From NCBI RefSeq assembly GCF_000144605.1, contig NC_014375.1, positions 2,480,001 through 2,544,000 of the forward strand: a stretch of DNA of 64,000 nt. Direction: 5' to 3'. The notes under the pieces are model-generated. The model was given only the letters and a program-made list of their open reading frames with translations, was not told where the DNA came from and did no database searches. How positions within the stretch are numbered: position 1 is the stretch's first letter; each line of letters starts with the position of its first letter. Below are positions 17,970-28,602 of the stretch, one piece after another. The translations under genes were made by a program, and so were the position numbers. Source of the stretch: Brevundimonas subvibrioides ATCC 15264 (GTDB lineage Bacteria > Pseudomonadota > Alphaproteobacteria > Caulobacterales > Caulobacteraceae).

Positions 17970-19092
17970 GGACGGTGTCCGCCGCGATCTCCGACGGATC
18001 CCGCCCTTCCCGGCCCATCCTGTCGAGGGCGGCGGTCTGGCGGGCAGACTGGTCGGCGCGGGCGGCGGGGTCGTCCAGCAGCCGGGCCAGTTCGGCGGCG
18101 AAGCGATCGGGGGTCGCGTCGGTCTGGATCAGCTCCCGGGCGATCTCGGCGTCGGCGGCGTGGTTGAACAGGGTCGCGTACTTGCCGGTGAAGAAGGGCT
18201 TCATGATCGCATAACTGACCGGCGCGAACCGGTAGCCGATGACCATGGGCACGCCGGCCAGAGCCAGCTCGGTCGAGACCGTGCCGCTGGTGGCGAGGGC
18301 CACGGTGGCGGCCTTCATGGCGGCGTACTTGTCCGTCTCGGTCACCAGATGGGCGCGGAAGGGCCAGGCGGCGACGCGGGCGGTGACGTCGGCGGCGACC
18401 GTGCCGGCGGCGACCACGGCGATCTGCAGGTCCGGACGCTCGGCCTTCAGGCGCGCGGCAGCCGCCTCATAGACGGGCGTCATCAGGCGGATTTCACCCG
18501 GTCGGCTGCCGGGCAGGATCAGCAGCAGGGGCGCATCGAGCGCGATCCCGCGCGCCGCCCGGAAGGTGACCGGATCGGACGCGGTCATATCGACATGAAG
18601 CGCCTGCGAGCCGACGACCGTGGTGGGCAGGCCCTCGGCCTCGAACCAGGGCGCGTCGAAGGCATAGAGGGCCAGCAGGTGGTCGACGGCGGCGGCCAGC
18701 GTCTTCGCCCGGCCCGGGCGCGAGGCCCAGACCTGGGGGCCGACATACTTGACCAGCTTCACGTTCGGCAGGGCGGCTCGGATGGCCTTGGCGACGCGGA
18801 TGGTGAAGCCCCAGCTGTCAATCAGGACGACGGCATCGGGCCGTTCGCGCACCGCCATGGCAACGGTGTCGGCCACGCGCGCCTTGACCCGACCATAGGC
18901 CCGCAGGCCCTCGAGCCAGCCCAGGACCGACAGTTCGGCGATGTCGAAGGGGCTGACGATGCCCTGCTCGGCCAGGCGGGGACCGCCGATGCCGACCAGT
19001 TCGACGCCGGGGTTCCGCGCCTTGATGGCCGAGGCCAGGCCCGCGCCCAGGGCGTCGCCGGAGGCCTCGGCTGCGACCAGCATCACCTTCAT
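17923..19092 (-). CDS. lpxB: Lipid-A-disaccharide synthase
   Basis: A 389-residue GT-B glycosyltransferase joining UDP-2,3-diacylglucosamine and lipid X to lipid A disaccharide. Seen: MKVMLVAAEASGD start, KYVGPQVWASRPGRAK, LILPGSRPGEI, ATSGTVSTELALAGVPMVIGYR. It ends the minus-strand lpxD-fabZ-lpxA-lpxI-lpxB set and overlaps lpxI by 4 bp at its start. The 3' end runs 47 bp into convergent miaA. Confidence 0.95.
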   Translation of the reverse strand: MKVMLVAAEASGDALGAGLASAIKARNPGVELVGIGGPRLAEQGIVSPFDIAELSVLGWLEGLRAYGRVKARVADTVAMAVRERPDAVVLIDSWGFTIRVAKAIRAALPNVKLVKYVGPQVWASRPGRAKTLAAAVDHLLALYAFDAPWFEAEGLPTTVVGSQALHVDMTASDPVTFRAARGIALDAPLLLILPGSRPGEIRLMTPVYEAAAARLKAERPDLQIAVVAAGTVAADVTARVAAWPFRAHLVTETDKYAAMKAATVALATSGTVSTELALAGVPMVIGYRFAPVSYAIMKPFFTGKYATLFNHAADAEIARELIQTDATPDRFAAELARLLDDPAARADQSARQTAALDRMGREGRDPSEIAADTVLSLLDGVSASPRTGS

Positions 19093-19934
19093 GACCGCGT
19101 CTCGCCCCAGACGAACAGGCCTAGCCGGTCAGCCGTATCAATGATTGATTTCCTGTCGATCAGGATCAGATGGTCCGTGAGGCCGCCGATGCCCGCGAGG
19201 CCGGCGGCCGCCGCCATCTCGACCGTGCGGGTGCCGATGACCGGCATGTCGACCCGCAGGTCCTGAATGGGTTTGGGGGCCTTGCCCAGCGCGCCCTTGC
19301 GGGCCGACGGGGAGCCCCGGAGATCGGCGGGAAGCTCCGCCACCCGCGACAGCATGGCGTCCGTGCCCTCCTGGGCCTCGACCGCCAGCACCAGACCGTC
19401 GCAGACGACGGCCCCCTGACCGATGTCCAGTTCGCCTGCCTTTTCAGCGACGTGAAGCGCCTTCTTCAGATCCGAAAGGTGTTCCGGGGTCGGCGTGATC
19501 GCGCCCAGAGCCCCGCCCGGCAGGGTCTCACCGCCCAGAATGTCGTCGGCCCCCTCGACGCCATATCCCTCGGTCTCGAAGACCGACAGGATCTTGCGCA
19601 GCAGGGCGTCGTCGCCCTTCGTCGCCGCCGCGATGATCCCGGGCAGGACCGAGGCCCCCTTCAGGTCGGGTTTCAGCCGCTTGAAATCGGGGCGGCTGAC
19701 GGTGCCGGCCAGGCAGACGGCCGCGCACCCCTGTTGCTTCAGCGCCTTCAGGATCCCGCCGATCTCGGCCATGCCGAAGGTCGCGCCGGGCCAGCGATCC
19801 AGATGGTGATCGGCGAAGCCGTCCAGCCGCACGATGAACAGCGGCCGCCCCTCCTCGTCGCAGCGTCGGGCGATCGCATGGGGCAGTTCGCCGCCGCCCG
19901 CGATCAGGCCCAGCTTGCCCGCTTCGCCGGTCAT
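19089..19934 (-). CDS. lpxI: UDP-2,3-diacylglucosamine pyrophosphatase LpxI
   Basis: A 281-residue LpxI, the pyrophosphatase that makes lipid X in alphaproteobacteria that lack LpxH. N-terminal KLGLIAGGGELPHAIA, the HHLDRWPGATFGMAEIGGIL region, CLAGTVSRPDFKRLKPD and the C-terminal VDMPVIGTRTVEMAAAAGL match the family (DUF1009). Start ATG overlaps the lpxA stop (4 bp). Its presence directly between lpxA and lpxB is the standard arrangement in Caulobacterales. Confidence 0.93.
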   Translation of the reverse strand: MTGEAGKLGLIAGGGELPHAIARRCDEEGRPLFIVRLDGFADHHLDRWPGATFGMAEIGGILKALKQQGCAAVCLAGTVSRPDFKRLKPDLKGASVLPGIIAAATKGDDALLRKILSVFETEGYGVEGADDILGGETLPGGALGAITPTPEHLSDLKKALHVAEKAGELDIGQGAVVCDGLVLAVEAQEGTDAMLSRVAELPADLRGSPSARKGALGKAPKPIQDLRVDMPVIGTRTVEMAAAAGLAGIGGLTDHLILIDRKSIIDTADRLGLFVWGETRS

Positions 19935-20716
19935 TCGCCCGGCAGACAGAGGGGGCGTCTGGCGTCGGCACGGATGAAGGCGACGATCTCCATGATCTCG
20001 GGCAGGTCGGCATAGGTCGCCTCGACCCGGTCCAGCCGGTCCGCGAAGACGCCGTCCCCCTCGAACAGCTCGCGGAACGCGGCCAGCAGCCGGCGCACGG
20101 CATCCTTGCCGTAGCCCTTCCGCTTCAGCCCGATCAGGTTCAGCCCGTGCAGTTGCGCGTGATTTCCCCAGGCCGAGCCGTAGGGGATGACGTCGCGGGT
20201 CACGGCGGCCAGGCCTCCGACGATCGCGCCCTGCCCGACCCGACCGTTCTGGTGCACGGCGCACAGGCCGCCGAGGAAGACCCGGTCGCCGATCTTCGCG
20301 TGGCCGCCCAGGGTCGCCTGGTTGGCCATGACCACATGGTCGCCGACGACCGCGTCGTGGCCGACGTGGGCCCCGGTCATGAACAGGCCGTGGGAGCCCA
20401 CGCGGGTCACGCCCGATCCCTGCGGCGTGCCCCGGTTGAAGGTGCAGTGTTCGCGGATGGAATTGTCCGCGCCGATCTCCAGCCGTACCGGCTCGCCCCT
20501 GTAGCCGTTGTGCTGGGGGTCGCCGCCGATGACGGCGAAGGGATGGATGACGGTGCGTTCGCCGACGCTGGTGTCCTGCTGGACAACCACATGACTGACC
20601 AGGTGAACGCCCGCCGCCAGGGTCACGCCCGGCCCCACGGTGCACCAGGGACCGATCACGACGTCGTCGGCCAGACGCGCCGACGGATCGACGATGGCGC
20701 TGGGGTGGACGGTCAT
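19931..20716 (-). CDS. lpxA: UDP-N-acetylglucosamine acyltransferase
   Basis: A 261-residue left-handed beta-helix acyltransferase, first step of lipid A synthesis (3-O-acylation of UDP-GlcNAc). Hexapeptide repeats run from IHPSAIV-type start to about residue 185, with the catalytic-His segment MTGAHVGHDAVVGD and the NHAQLHGLNLIGLKRKG transition to the C-terminal helices. Overlaps fabZ and lpxI by 4 bp each, so the genes are tightly coupled. Confidence 0.95.
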   Translation of the reverse strand: MTVHPSAIVDPSARLADDVVIGPWCTVGPGVTLAAGVHLVSHVVVQQDTSVGERTVIHPFAVIGGDPQHNGYRGEPVRLEIGADNSIREHCTFNRGTPQGSGVTRVGSHGLFMTGAHVGHDAVVGDHVVMANQATLGGHAKIGDRVFLGGLCAVHQNGRVGQGAIVGGLAAVTRDVIPYGSAWGNHAQLHGLNLIGLKRKGYGKDAVRRLLAAFRELFEGDGVFADRLDRVEATYADLPEIMEIVAFIRADARRPLCLPGE

Positions 20717-21189
20717 GTCGCGGGCTGGTCGACCTTGACCACCATGGCCATGAACTCGGCCTCGGCCGCCAGCTTGCCCTCGATGAAGGTCTCGCCGCGG
20801 AACTTGTAGGCGTCACCCCGGGCGCGGGTCACCTTGACCTCCATGCGCAGCTGGTCGCCCGGACGCGCGGGCTTCCTGAACCGCACCCCGTCGATCGACA
20901 TGAACATGATGACCTTGTCGGCCACCGCGACGTCCAGGGTCTTGGACATCAGCAGCGCGCCGGTCTGGGCCATGGCCTCCACGATCAGGACGCCGGGCAT
21001 GACCGGGTCGATCGGAAAATGGCCGGGAAAGAACGGCTCGTTATGCGTCACGTTCTTGATGCCGACGATCGAGGTCGCGGGCACGAAGGCCTCGGCCTTG
21101 TCGACCAGCAGGAACGGATAGCGATGCGGCAGGCGCCGCATCACCTCGGCATAGTCGATCTTGATGTCGTCGGTCGTCGGGTCGGTCAC
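20713..21189 (-). CDS. fabZ: 3-hydroxyacyl-ACP dehydratase
   Basis: A 158-residue hotdog-fold dehydratase. LPHRYPFLLVDK near the start and the catalytic NEPFFPGHFPIDPVMPGVLIVEAMAQ region (His and downstream Glu; quoted segment spans about 58-83) are diagnostic. It sets the pool of 3-hydroxyacyl-ACP shared between fatty acid elongation and LpxA/LpxD. A GTG start four bases after the lpxD stop is used. Confidence 0.94.
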   Translation of the reverse strand: MTDPTTDDIKIDYAEVMRRLPHRYPFLLVDKAEAFVPATSIVGIKNVTHNEPFFPGHFPIDPVMPGVLIVEAMAQTGALLMSKTLDVAVADKVIMFMSIDGVRFRKPARPGDQLRMEVKVTRARGDAYKFRGETFIEGKLAAEAEFMAMVVKVDQPAT

Positions 21190-21193
21190 GCAC

Positions 21194-22195
21194 TCAGTCC
21201 TTCTTGCGATTGACCTGTCTGGCAAGCCAGACGGCCTCGCGCAAGAACTGACGGATCGGTTTGGCCGGATAGCCGGACCAGGTCTCGCCCGCCGGAATGT
21301 CGGCCAGCACGCCGGCACCGGCCGCGACGCGGGCCCCCTCGCCGATGGCGATGTGGTCGCCGATCCCCGCCTTGCCGCCGAACATGACGTTGTCGCCGAC
21401 GGTGACCGATCCGGAAATGCCGGTGTGGGCAGCGATCAGGCAGCTGCGGCCGATGATGCAGTTGTGGCCGATCTGGACCAGATTATCGATCTTGGTGTTC
21501 TCGCCCACGACGGTGTCGCCGTAGGCCCCCCGGTCGATGCAGGTGTTGGCTCCGATCGTCACGCCGTCCTGCAGGATGACCCGACCCAGTTGCGGGATGT
21601 CCACCGGCCCGCCGGCAGCCCCGGCGGCCCCGAATCCGGCCTCTCCGATCCGCGCCCCGGCATAGATCTTCACCCGGTCCCCGATCAGGGAGAAGCCGAT
21701 CGTCGCGCCGGACCCGATGACGCAGTCCCGTCCGATCTGGACGCCCGGGCCGATGACGGTGTTGGCCCCGATCCGGGATCCCCGCCCGATGCGCGCGCCG
21801 ATGCCGACGACCACGCCGGGCTCGAGCACGACCGTATCGTCCTCGCAGACGTCGCTCGGACCAGCGGCCTCCAGCAGGATCGGGCGGTGGAGATGCGCCG
21901 CCACGCGGGCCCAGGCGGCCTGGGCCTCACGCGAGACGATCACGGCGGCCCCGGCGGGGACCGCGTCCACGGCCGACGGCGGCACGATGACCACCCCGGC
22001 GCCGGAGGCGGACAGGGCCGCGGCGAACTTGCGGTCGGCCATGAAGGCCAGGGACCCGGCGTCGGCCTCGGCGAGGGGGGCCACGCGGGTCACGGCGACC
22101 TCCGAACGGCGAACGACCTCGCCACCCGTCAGGGCAGCGAGGTCGTCCAGGCCGAGCGGAGCCGACGTGGTGAAGAACCGGGCGTCGGGCATCAT
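21194..22195 (-). CDS. lpxD: UDP-3-O-acylglucosamine N-acyltransferase
   Basis: A 333-residue LpxD: an N-terminal uridine-binding domain (to about 100) and a long hexapeptide-repeat beta-helix. The catalytic region reads [20 protein letters not shown] and the C-terminus ends in a basic helix [19 protein letters not shown]. It N-acylates the LpxC product in lipid A synthesis. The 10-bp gap to ompH upstream points to one operon. Confidence 0.94.
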   Translation of the reverse strand: MMPDARFFTTSAPLGLDDLAALTGGEVVRRSEVAVTRVAPLAEADAGSLAFMADRKFAAALSASGAGVVIVPPSAVDAVPAGAAVIVSREAQAAWARVAAHLHRPILLEAAGPSDVCEDDTVVLEPGVVVGIGARIGRGSRIGANTVIGPGVQIGRDCVIGSGATIGFSLIGDRVKIYAGARIGEAGFGAAGAAGGPVDIPQLGRVILQDGVTIGANTCIDRGAYGDTVVGENTKIDNLVQIGHNCIIGRSCLIAAHTGISGSVTVGDNVMFGGKAGIGDHIAIGEGARVAAGAGVLADIPAGETWSGYPAKPIRQFLREAVWLARQVNRKKD

Positions 22196-22205
22196 GCCAG
22201 AGGCC

Positions 22206-22796
22206 TTACTGGGCCTGCTGGACGGGCACCGGCAGGCGGTTGAAGCTGAGCGTCGGCAGCTGCGTGTTCAGGCGCTCGATGACCGTGTCGGTCACGTCCA
22301 TGGCGGGGTTCATGATGAAGACGCTTTCGCGGTCCAGCAGGATGCCGCAGCCGCGCTCCTGATAGACGGCGACCAGAATGGGCTCGACCGCGGCCGAGAT
22401 CAGGCGGCGCTGTTCCGACAGGGTGTAGCGCAGCTCTTCCTGGCGGGTCTGTTCCAGCGTCTGGGCTTCCTGGATGCGCTGTTGCAGGGCCGTGCGGCGC
22501 GAGCCGTCCGGATCGGCGGCCTGGCCACCCTGCTGCAGGGCCGTGATTTCGGTCTGGATCGTCGTGCCGTAGGGGGCGAGTTCACCCTGCACTTCGGTTG
22601 CCAGCTGTTCGACGCGGGCCTGGACGGCCTGGCCGACGGTCGACTGGGCCAGCAGGCGCTGGTTGAAATAGACGCACACGCCGGGGATGGCCGGGCCGGG
22701 GTTCTGCGGACCGGCGGTCTGGGCGGAGGCGGCGGTAGGGGCGGCGGTGGCGACGAACGAGGCCAGGGCGACGGCGCCGAGAGCGAGGAGTTTCAT
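22206..22796 (-). CDS. OmpH/Skp family periplasmic chaperone
   Basis: A 196-residue Skp-like protein. Signal peptide [20 protein letters not shown] with cleavage around ASAQ; mature part has [13 protein letters not shown] near the start and a long helical hairpin rich in Gln/Glu (about 65-140), the tentacle region that cages unfolded outer-membrane proteins. Located between bamA and lpxD as in most alphaproteobacteria. A Cys pair (CVYF and GCGIL) could form a disulfide, which is unusual for Skp. Confidence 0.88.
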   Translation of the reverse strand: MKLLALGAVALASFVATAAPTAASAQTAGPQNPGPAIPGVCVYFNQRLLAQSTVGQAVQARVEQLATEVQGELAPYGTTIQTEITALQQGGQAADPDGSRRTALQQRIQEAQTLEQTRQEELRYTLSEQRRLISAAVEPILVAVYQERGCGILLDRESVFIMNPAMDVTDTVIERLNTQLPTLSFNRLPVPVQQAQ

Positions 22797-22828
22797 GGGT
22801 AACCTTATGGAGGCCGGAACGGCCCGGC

Positions 22829-25333
22829 TTAGAACTGGGTGGAGGTGGAGAAGCGGAAGGTTTCGGTGCGGTCGTATTCTTCGGAGCTGAGGATCTTGGA
22901 GAAGTCGAATCGGATCGGTCCGACCGGCGCTCTCCAGTGGACGCTGAGGCCGACGGACGCGCGCAGCGACAGGTCGTCCGCGACGCAGGAATCGCCGATG
23001 ACGGCACCGTCGGGACAGGCGCTGGACAGGCCCGTGGTCGCGTTCAGCGTATAGCGGTCGTCGAGCACGCCCAGGGTCCCGACGTCGGCGAACAGCGACG
23101 TCTTGATCCCGTACTGTTCGGGCAGGCCGTTGGGCAGGGTCAGCTCGACGCTGCCGACGGCGTAGAAGTTGCCGCCCAGGGCGTCGTTGGTGGCCAGGTC
23201 GCGGGGACCCATGCCGGCGTTCTCGAAGCCGCGGAAGGTGTTGCCGCCCTTGAAGAAGCGATCGTTGATGCGGATCGCGTCGCCGGCCCAGCCGGAGACA
23301 TAGCCGGTCGATCCGGTGACGGTGACGATCCAGCTGGGCGTGATGCCGTAGTAGACCGACGATTCGATCTCGGTCTTCACATAGTTCACGTCGCCACCCA
23401 GGCCGGCCACGTCCTGACGCAGAGACCCGGTCCAGCCGCGCGTCGGACGGATCGGATCGTTCCGGCGATCGACCAGCAGGGTGTAGCCGACCGAGGAGTT
23501 GAGCGAGGCCCCGATCTGTTCGCACAGCGCGGCCGAGCCCTGTCCACCGCCCGAGCAATAGCCCGTCGGGACGATGATCTCGTCGTCCTTGATGAAGTAG
23601 CGCGTCGCCAGGCGGCTGTAGCCGTTCAGCGGATAGGTCAGGCGCAGGCCCGCGCCGGTCGAGCGGTAGTCGAACGAGGACTCTTCCTGGAAGTCATAAC
23701 GCGAATGGAACAGGTCGAAGCCCGCGCCGATGTCACGACCCAGGAAGCGGGGCTCGGTGAAGCGGAAGTCGATCTGCTGGCGCAGCGAACCCCATTCGAC
23801 GCGCGCGACCACGTTCTGGCCCCGGCCACGGAAGTTCCGCTCCGAGATGCCCAGGTTGACGACGAAGCTGTCGACCGAGCTGAAGCCCGCGCCGACGGAC
23901 AGTTCGCCGGTCGGCTGTTCCTGGACGGTGACGTTGACGATCGAACGGTCGGGCGCGGAGCCGCGCTGCTCCTCGATGGTCACATCTTTGAAGAAGCCCA
24001 GACCCCGCAGGTTGTTGCGCGACCGCTCCACGAGGGTGCGGTTGAAGGCGTCGCCTTCGGTCAGCAGCAGTTCGCGCCGGATGACCGGGTCGACGGTGCG
24101 GGTGTTGCCGATGATGTTGATGCGGTCGACGTAGACGCGCTGGCCCTCGGAAATGTTGAAGGTCACATCGACGGTGTCGGTGTCGGGGTTGGCCCGGTAG
24201 GTCGGGTTGATGTCGACGAAGGCGTAGCCGGCCGAACCGGCCGCGAAGGTCAGCGCGTCGACCGAACTCTCGATCTTGTCGCTCTCGTAGAGGTCGCCCG
24301 ACTGGATCGGCAGCAGCAGCTTCAGGAAGTCCGCGTTCAGGCGGTCGTTCTCGGTCACCACGTCGATGGTGCCGAAGTTGTAGCGGTCGCCCTCGTCCAC
24401 CGTCAGCGTCATGCCGAAGGCGCTGTCGTCGGGCACCAGCTCGGCCACGGCCGAGGTGATGCGGAAGTCGTAGTAGCCGCGGTTGGTGTAGAACTTGCGC
24501 AGCTGCTCGCGGTCGTAGTCGAGGCGGCCGGGGTCGTAGTTGTCGTTCTTGGTGAACAGGCGGTACCAGGCCGATTCCTTGGTGACCATGACCTCGCGCA
24601 GCTCGGAATCCGAGAACGCCTGGTTGCCCAGGAAGGTGATGGCCTGAACGCCGGTCTCGGGGCCCTCGTCGATCTCGAAGACGACGTCGACGCGGTTCTG
24701 CTCCAGCTGGACCAGCTTGGGCGTGACGGTCGCCGAGATCCGGCCGGACAGGCGATACAGCTCGATCAGCTTGCCCACGTCCTCCTGGACCCGGGCCCGG
24801 GTGTAGATGCCGCGCGGCGAGATGGTGACCTCTTCGCGCAGCTTGTCCTCGTTGATCGCGCTGTTCCCCTCGAACACCACCTGGTTGATGATGGGGTTCT
24901 CGACGATGCGGACGACCAGGTCACCGTTTTCCTGCAGCCCGATCTGGACGTCGGCGAACAGCTGGGTCCGCGTCAGGGTGCGGATGGCGACGTCCAGAAT
25001 GACCGGGTCGATGGTGTCGCCCGGCTGGATCGGCAGATAGGACAGGACCGTGGTCTGGTCGATCCGCTGGTTGCCCTGCACGAGGATGCGGTTGACCACA
25101 CCGGTCTCGGTCGGCGGTGCCGTCGGCGCCTGGCCGGTGGCCTGGAGCTGACCGGGCTGGACGTTCGGCGCCGGGGGTGCCGTCTGGGCCAGGGCAGGCC
25201 CGGCCGCCATCAGGGCGATCAGGCTGGCGGTGGCGACGAATCCGCTCCGCAGGGGTCTGTCGGCCGAAGGGTGGGCGGCGCGCGGGTCGTTCAGGATCAT
25301 TCGGGAAACCAAAAAGGGCTGGCGTCGGCTCAC
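22829..25333 (-). CDS. bamA: Outer membrane protein assembly factor BamA
   Basis: An 834-residue Omp85 protein. After a long N-terminus with a signal segment (TASLIALMAAGPALAQ) come five POTRA domains (about 75-430) and the 16-strand barrel, whose last strand ends STSTQF, a terminal Phe as in the outer-membrane sorting signal. The lid-lock motif VRGF appears as FRGFENAG. The GTG at 25333 overlaps the rseP stop; an ATG at 25300 would give a shorter, more usual leader and is a real alternative. It folds beta-barrels into the outer membrane. Confidence 0.93.
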   Translation of the reverse strand: MSRRQPFLVSRMILNDPRAAHPSADRPLRSGFVATASLIALMAAGPALAQTAPPAPNVQPGQLQATGQAPTAPPTETGVVNRILVQGNQRIDQTTVLSYLPIQPGDTIDPVILDVAIRTLTRTQLFADVQIGLQENGDLVVRIVENPIINQVVFEGNSAINEDKLREEVTISPRGIYTRARVQEDVGKLIELYRLSGRISATVTPKLVQLEQNRVDVVFEIDEGPETGVQAITFLGNQAFSDSELREVMVTKESAWYRLFTKNDNYDPGRLDYDREQLRKFYTNRGYYDFRITSAVAELVPDDSAFGMTLTVDEGDRYNFGTIDVVTENDRLNADFLKLLLPIQSGDLYESDKIESSVDALTFAAGSAGYAFVDINPTYRANPDTDTVDVTFNISEGQRVYVDRINIIGNTRTVDPVIRRELLLTEGDAFNRTLVERSRNNLRGLGFFKDVTIEEQRGSAPDRSIVNVTVQEQPTGELSVGAGFSSVDSFVVNLGISERNFRGRGQNVVARVEWGSLRQQIDFRFTEPRFLGRDIGAGFDLFHSRYDFQEESSFDYRSTGAGLRLTYPLNGYSRLATRYFIKDDEIIVPTGYCSGGGQGSAALCEQIGASLNSSVGYTLLVDRRNDPIRPTRGWTGSLRQDVAGLGGDVNYVKTEIESSVYYGITPSWIVTVTGSTGYVSGWAGDAIRINDRFFKGGNTFRGFENAGMGPRDLATNDALGGNFYAVGSVELTLPNGLPEQYGIKTSLFADVGTLGVLDDRYTLNATTGLSSACPDGAVIGDSCVADDLSLRASVGLSVHWRAPVGPIRFDFSKILSSEEYDRTETFRFSTSTQF

Positions 25334-26547
25334 GAGACGAGCCCGCCCAGGAATTTGAACAGGTTCAACTTCTGCAGGTCGTTCCAGGTCGCGAACAACA
25401 TCAAACCCGCCAGCAAAGCAAGACCGACCCGATACCCCGCCTCCTGAACGTTGGCCGCCACGGGTTTTCTCGCCACAGCCTCATAGGCGTAGAAAACCAG
25501 ATGACCGCCATCCAGAACCGGGATGGGCAACAGGTTTAGAAAGCCGATTCCGATCGAAAGTATGGCGGCAAAGCTCGTCATCGTCAGAAGCAGGTTGATC
25601 GTCATGGCCAGCGGGTCCGGATTGGCGGCGACCGCCGCATTGGTCAGGGCCCCCGAAGCCTTGGCGATGCCCAGCGGCCCGCTGAGCTGATCGCCGTTCT
25701 CGCGGCCGGTGAAGATGCGGCCCAGATAGCTCAGGGTGGTGCCGAGGATGTCGCCGGTCTGGCGCACCCCCTGCCCCACGGCCTCCAGCGGATTGTAGCG
25801 GATCTGCCGGGTCTCGGCGGCCGTCGACGACAGCATCAGGCCGATGGTGCCGACGCTGACGCGCCCGGCCACGGGGTCTTCCCGGGTCACACGGGCCGGG
25901 GTGGCCACGATCTCGACCGGGCGGCCGGCGCGCTCGACCGTGAAGCGGATGGGATCGCCGCTGGACAGATTGACCTTGCGCACGACCTCGCCCGCGTCCT
26001 CGACCGGCTTGCCGTTCATTTCGGAGATGAGGTCGCCGTCGCGGAAGCCCGCGGCGGCGGCCGGCGAGCCGGGCACGACCTGGGCCACGCGGGCGGGCCG
26101 CAGCTCGACGCCCACCAGGGAAAACAGCACGGTGAAGATGACGATCGCCAGAACGAAGTTCGACACCGGTCCGGCGACGATGATCAGCATCCGCTGCCAG
26201 ATCGGCTTGAAGTGGAAATAGTCGCGCTCGGCGCCCACGCCCTGCTCGGCCACGATCTCGCGCTTCAGCGTGTCCAGACCCCGGCTGTCGGGCACGCTCG
26301 AGGCGTCCATGTCGCCGGAGAACTTCACATAGCCCCCCAGCGGCAGCCAGCCGACGCGCCATTCGATGCCGTGGCGATCCGTGCGGCTGAACAGGGCCTT
26401 GCCGAAGCCGATGGCGAACCGGTCGACCTTCACGCCAAAGGCGCGGGCGACCAGGAAGTGGCCGAGTTCGTGGATCGTGACGATGACCGTCAGGACCAGC
26501 AGGAACGGCACGACCGTCATCAGGATCTGCGCCAAGGCGTTCAGCAT
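25330..26547 (-). CDS. rseP: Site-2 zinc metalloprotease RseP
   Basis: A 405-residue intramembrane protease with HELGH at 26-30 in the first membrane helix, a PDZ domain in the middle (VVPGSPAAAAGFRDGDLI) and the LLPIPVLDGGH motif carrying the third zinc ligand. It cleaves anti-sigma factors and remnant signal peptides within the membrane. ATG chosen at MLNALAQ. The 4-bp overlap with bamA couples envelope stress proteolysis to barrel assembly genes. Confidence 0.94.
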   Translation of the reverse strand: MLNALAQILMTVVPFLLVLTVIVTIHELGHFLVARAFGVKVDRFAIGFGKALFSRTDRHGIEWRVGWLPLGGYVKFSGDMDASSVPDSRGLDTLKREIVAEQGVGAERDYFHFKPIWQRMLIIVAGPVSNFVLAIVIFTVLFSLVGVELRPARVAQVVPGSPAAAAGFRDGDLISEMNGKPVEDAGEVVRKVNLSSGDPIRFTVERAGRPVEIVATPARVTREDPVAGRVSVGTIGLMLSSTAAETRQIRYNPLEAVGQGVRQTGDILGTTLSYLGRIFTGRENGDQLSGPLGIAKASGALTNAAVAANPDPLAMTINLLLTMTSFAAILSIGIGFLNLLPIPVLDGGHLVFYAYEAVARKPVAANVQEAGYRVGLALLAGLMLFATWNDLQKLNLFKFLGGLVS

Positions 26548-26584
26548 TCGCTCGTCGTCCCCGTATCCCGTGCGCGAGACGCCA

Positions 26585-27781
26585 TCAGGCGGCGATCGCC
26601 AAGTCCTGGACGATCCCGACCGCGACGCGACGGGCGTCCGCATCGAGGGCCAGGGCCCCGGCGCACGCGTCGTCGTAACCGGAAATCGGCCCCGCCTTCG
26701 TCATCCGATCAAGCGTTTCGGCGATGACTGCGGCAATATTGAGAAAGGCCAGACGACGGTCAAGAAAGGCCAGGGCCGCGACCTCGTTGGCCGCGTTGAA
26801 GATGGTGGGCGCGCCGGCGCCCGTTTCGAGCGCTTCACGCGCCAGTCGGAGGGCCGGAAACCGGACCGGATCAGGGGCTTCGAAGGTCAGTCTGCCCATG
26901 GCCGCGAGGTCCAGACGGGGCGCCGGCCAGTCCAGCCGCTCGGGCCAGGCCAGGGCGCAGGCGATCGGCGTGCGCATGTCGGGAGGGCCCATCTGGGCGA
27001 GGGTCGACCCGTCGACGAACTCCACCAGACTGTGGATGATCGATTCCGGGTGGACGACCACGTCGATCTTCCCGGCCGGCATGCCGAAGAGATAGGCGGC
27101 CTCGATCATCTCCAGGCCCTTGTTGGCCATGGTGGCGCTGTCGACCGAGATCTTGGCCCCCATGCTCCAATTGGGATGGGCCACGGCCTGCTCGGGCGTC
27201 ATCGACGCCATCGCCTCGCGCGAGGTGGTGCGGAACGGTCCGCCCGAGGCGGTCAGGATCAGCCGGGCGACATGGTCCGGCGTCTCTGCCGGGAAGACCT
27301 GAAAGATGGCGGAGTGTTCGGAATCGACCGGGATCAGACGGCCGCCATGGGCCCGGACCCGCTCGATCAGGCTGGCGCCGCAGCAGACCAGGCTCTCCTT
27401 GTTGGCCAGGGCCAGGGTCGCGCCGGTCGCCGCCGCCGCCCAGGCGGACTTCAGGCCCGCGGCGCCGACGATGGAGGCCATGACCAGATCGGTGGGACGT
27501 GTCGCCGCTTCGATCACGGCCTGCTCTCCGGCCGCCACGGCGATCCCGGTGCCGGCCAGGGCGTCGCGCAGGGCCTCCAGCCGGGCAGGATCGGCGGTCA
27601 CGGCGACCTCGGGCCGCCAGCGTCGTGCCTGTTCCGCCAGCCGCTCGATATTGGCCCCGCCGGTCAGGGCGACGACCTCGAATTCGGCCGAGCCGGCCGC
27701 CTGGCCGTGCACCATCAGGTCCAGGGTCGAGGTCCCGACCGAGCCGGTGGAGCCCAGAACGCTCACGCGCCGCCTGATCAT
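26585..27781 (-). CDS. dxr: 1-deoxy-D-xylulose 5-phosphate reductoisomerase
   Basis: A 398-residue Dxr, the committed step of the MEP isoprenoid pathway. NADPH-binding [14 protein letters not shown] at the N-terminus, [11 protein letters not shown], the metal and substrate residues in [10 protein letters not shown], the flexible [17 protein letters not shown] region and NAANEVA are all present. The ATG overlaps the cdsA stop by 4 bp. Confidence 0.95.
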   Translation of the reverse strand: MIRRRVSVLGSTGSVGTSTLDLMVHGQAAGSAEFEVVALTGGANIERLAEQARRWRPEVAVTADPARLEALRDALAGTGIAVAAGEQAVIEAATRPTDLVMASIVGAAGLKSAWAAAATGATLALANKESLVCCGASLIERVRAHGGRLIPVDSEHSAIFQVFPAETPDHVARLILTASGGPFRTTSREAMASMTPEQAVAHPNWSMGAKISVDSATMANKGLEMIEAAYLFGMPAGKIDVVVHPESIIHSLVEFVDGSTLAQMGPPDMRTPIACALAWPERLDWPAPRLDLAAMGRLTFEAPDPVRFPALRLAREALETGAGAPTIFNAANEVAALAFLDRRLAFLNIAAVIAETLDRMTKAGPISGYDDACAGALALDADARRVAVGIVQDLAIAA

Positions 27782-28602
27782 GCGCCACGCTCCAGCAGCA
27801 GCACGCCCAGCCGTCCGGCCGCCACGACGACGATGGCGAACATCAGTCCGTCCACCCGGTCCAGCAGCCCGCCGTGGCCGGGGATCAGCTTGCCCGCATC
27901 CTTGACGCCGAAGCGCCGCTTGAGCGCCGATTCCCACAGGTCGCCCGCCATGGTGGCCAGGGCGCCCGCCAGCCCCAGCAGGCCGCCCCAGACGGCGGTC
28001 AGCGGGTCCATGTCCAGCCAGGCCGCGATGGCGGCGCCGGCGCACACCCCGGCCAGCAGTCCGCCTACGAAGCCGGACCAGGTCTTGTTCGGCGAGAACC
28101 GGGGCCACAGCTTGGGCCCGCCCAGCAGGCTGCCGAAGACATAGGCGGCGATGTCGGAGGCCCAGGTCACCGCCAGCACGAACACGGTCCAGTGCAGGCC
28201 CGAGGCATCGTCGGCCTGGCCGTTGCGCAGCCAGATGACCAGCACGGCCGGCCAGCCGAGGTAGAGGACGCCATAGGCGGCATCCAGCGCCTCCTGCCCC
28301 CGTGCCCGGGCGTAGAGGGCGGCCGCGACCGCCCCGAACACCAGAAGGACCAGCGACAGCGACAGCTGCTGGGCATGGACCGTGAGGATCGCGCAGAGCA
28401 GCGCCAGGAAGACCGCCGTGCCGGTCGCGCGCCAGGCCCTGGGCGCGCTCATCATCGCCCATTCGGCGGACAGCAGGGCCGCGGCGACGACCAGCAGGGC
28501 GAGGAACCAGGGCCCGCCCAGCCAGGTGGCGAGACCCGCCGCCGGCGCCAGAACGATCGCAGAGGCCGCGCGAAGCCCGATGTCGCGCACCCGCATGGCC
28601 AT
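27778..28602 (-). CDS. cdsA: Phosphatidate cytidylyltransferase
   Basis: A 274-residue multi-helix inner-membrane enzyme that makes CDP-diacylglycerol from CTP and phosphatidate. The C-terminal signature [33 protein letters not shown] (about 215-247; only part quoted elsewhere) and [13 protein letters not shown] are the family marks. Start ATG overlaps the uppS stop (TGATG). Confidence 0.94.
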   Translation of the reverse strand: MAMRVRDIGLRAASAIVLAPAAGLATWLGGPWFLALLVVAAALLSAEWAMMSAPRAWRATGTAVFLALLCAILTVHAQQLSLSLVLLVFGAVAAALYARARGQEALDAAYGVLYLGWPAVLVIWLRNGQADDASGLHWTVFVLAVTWASDIAAYVFGSLLGGPKLWPRFSPNKTWSGFVGGLLAGVCAGAAIAAWLDMDPLTAVWGGLLGLAGALATMAGDLWESALKRRFGVKDAGKLIPGHGGLLDRVDGLMFAIVVVAAGRLGVLLLERGA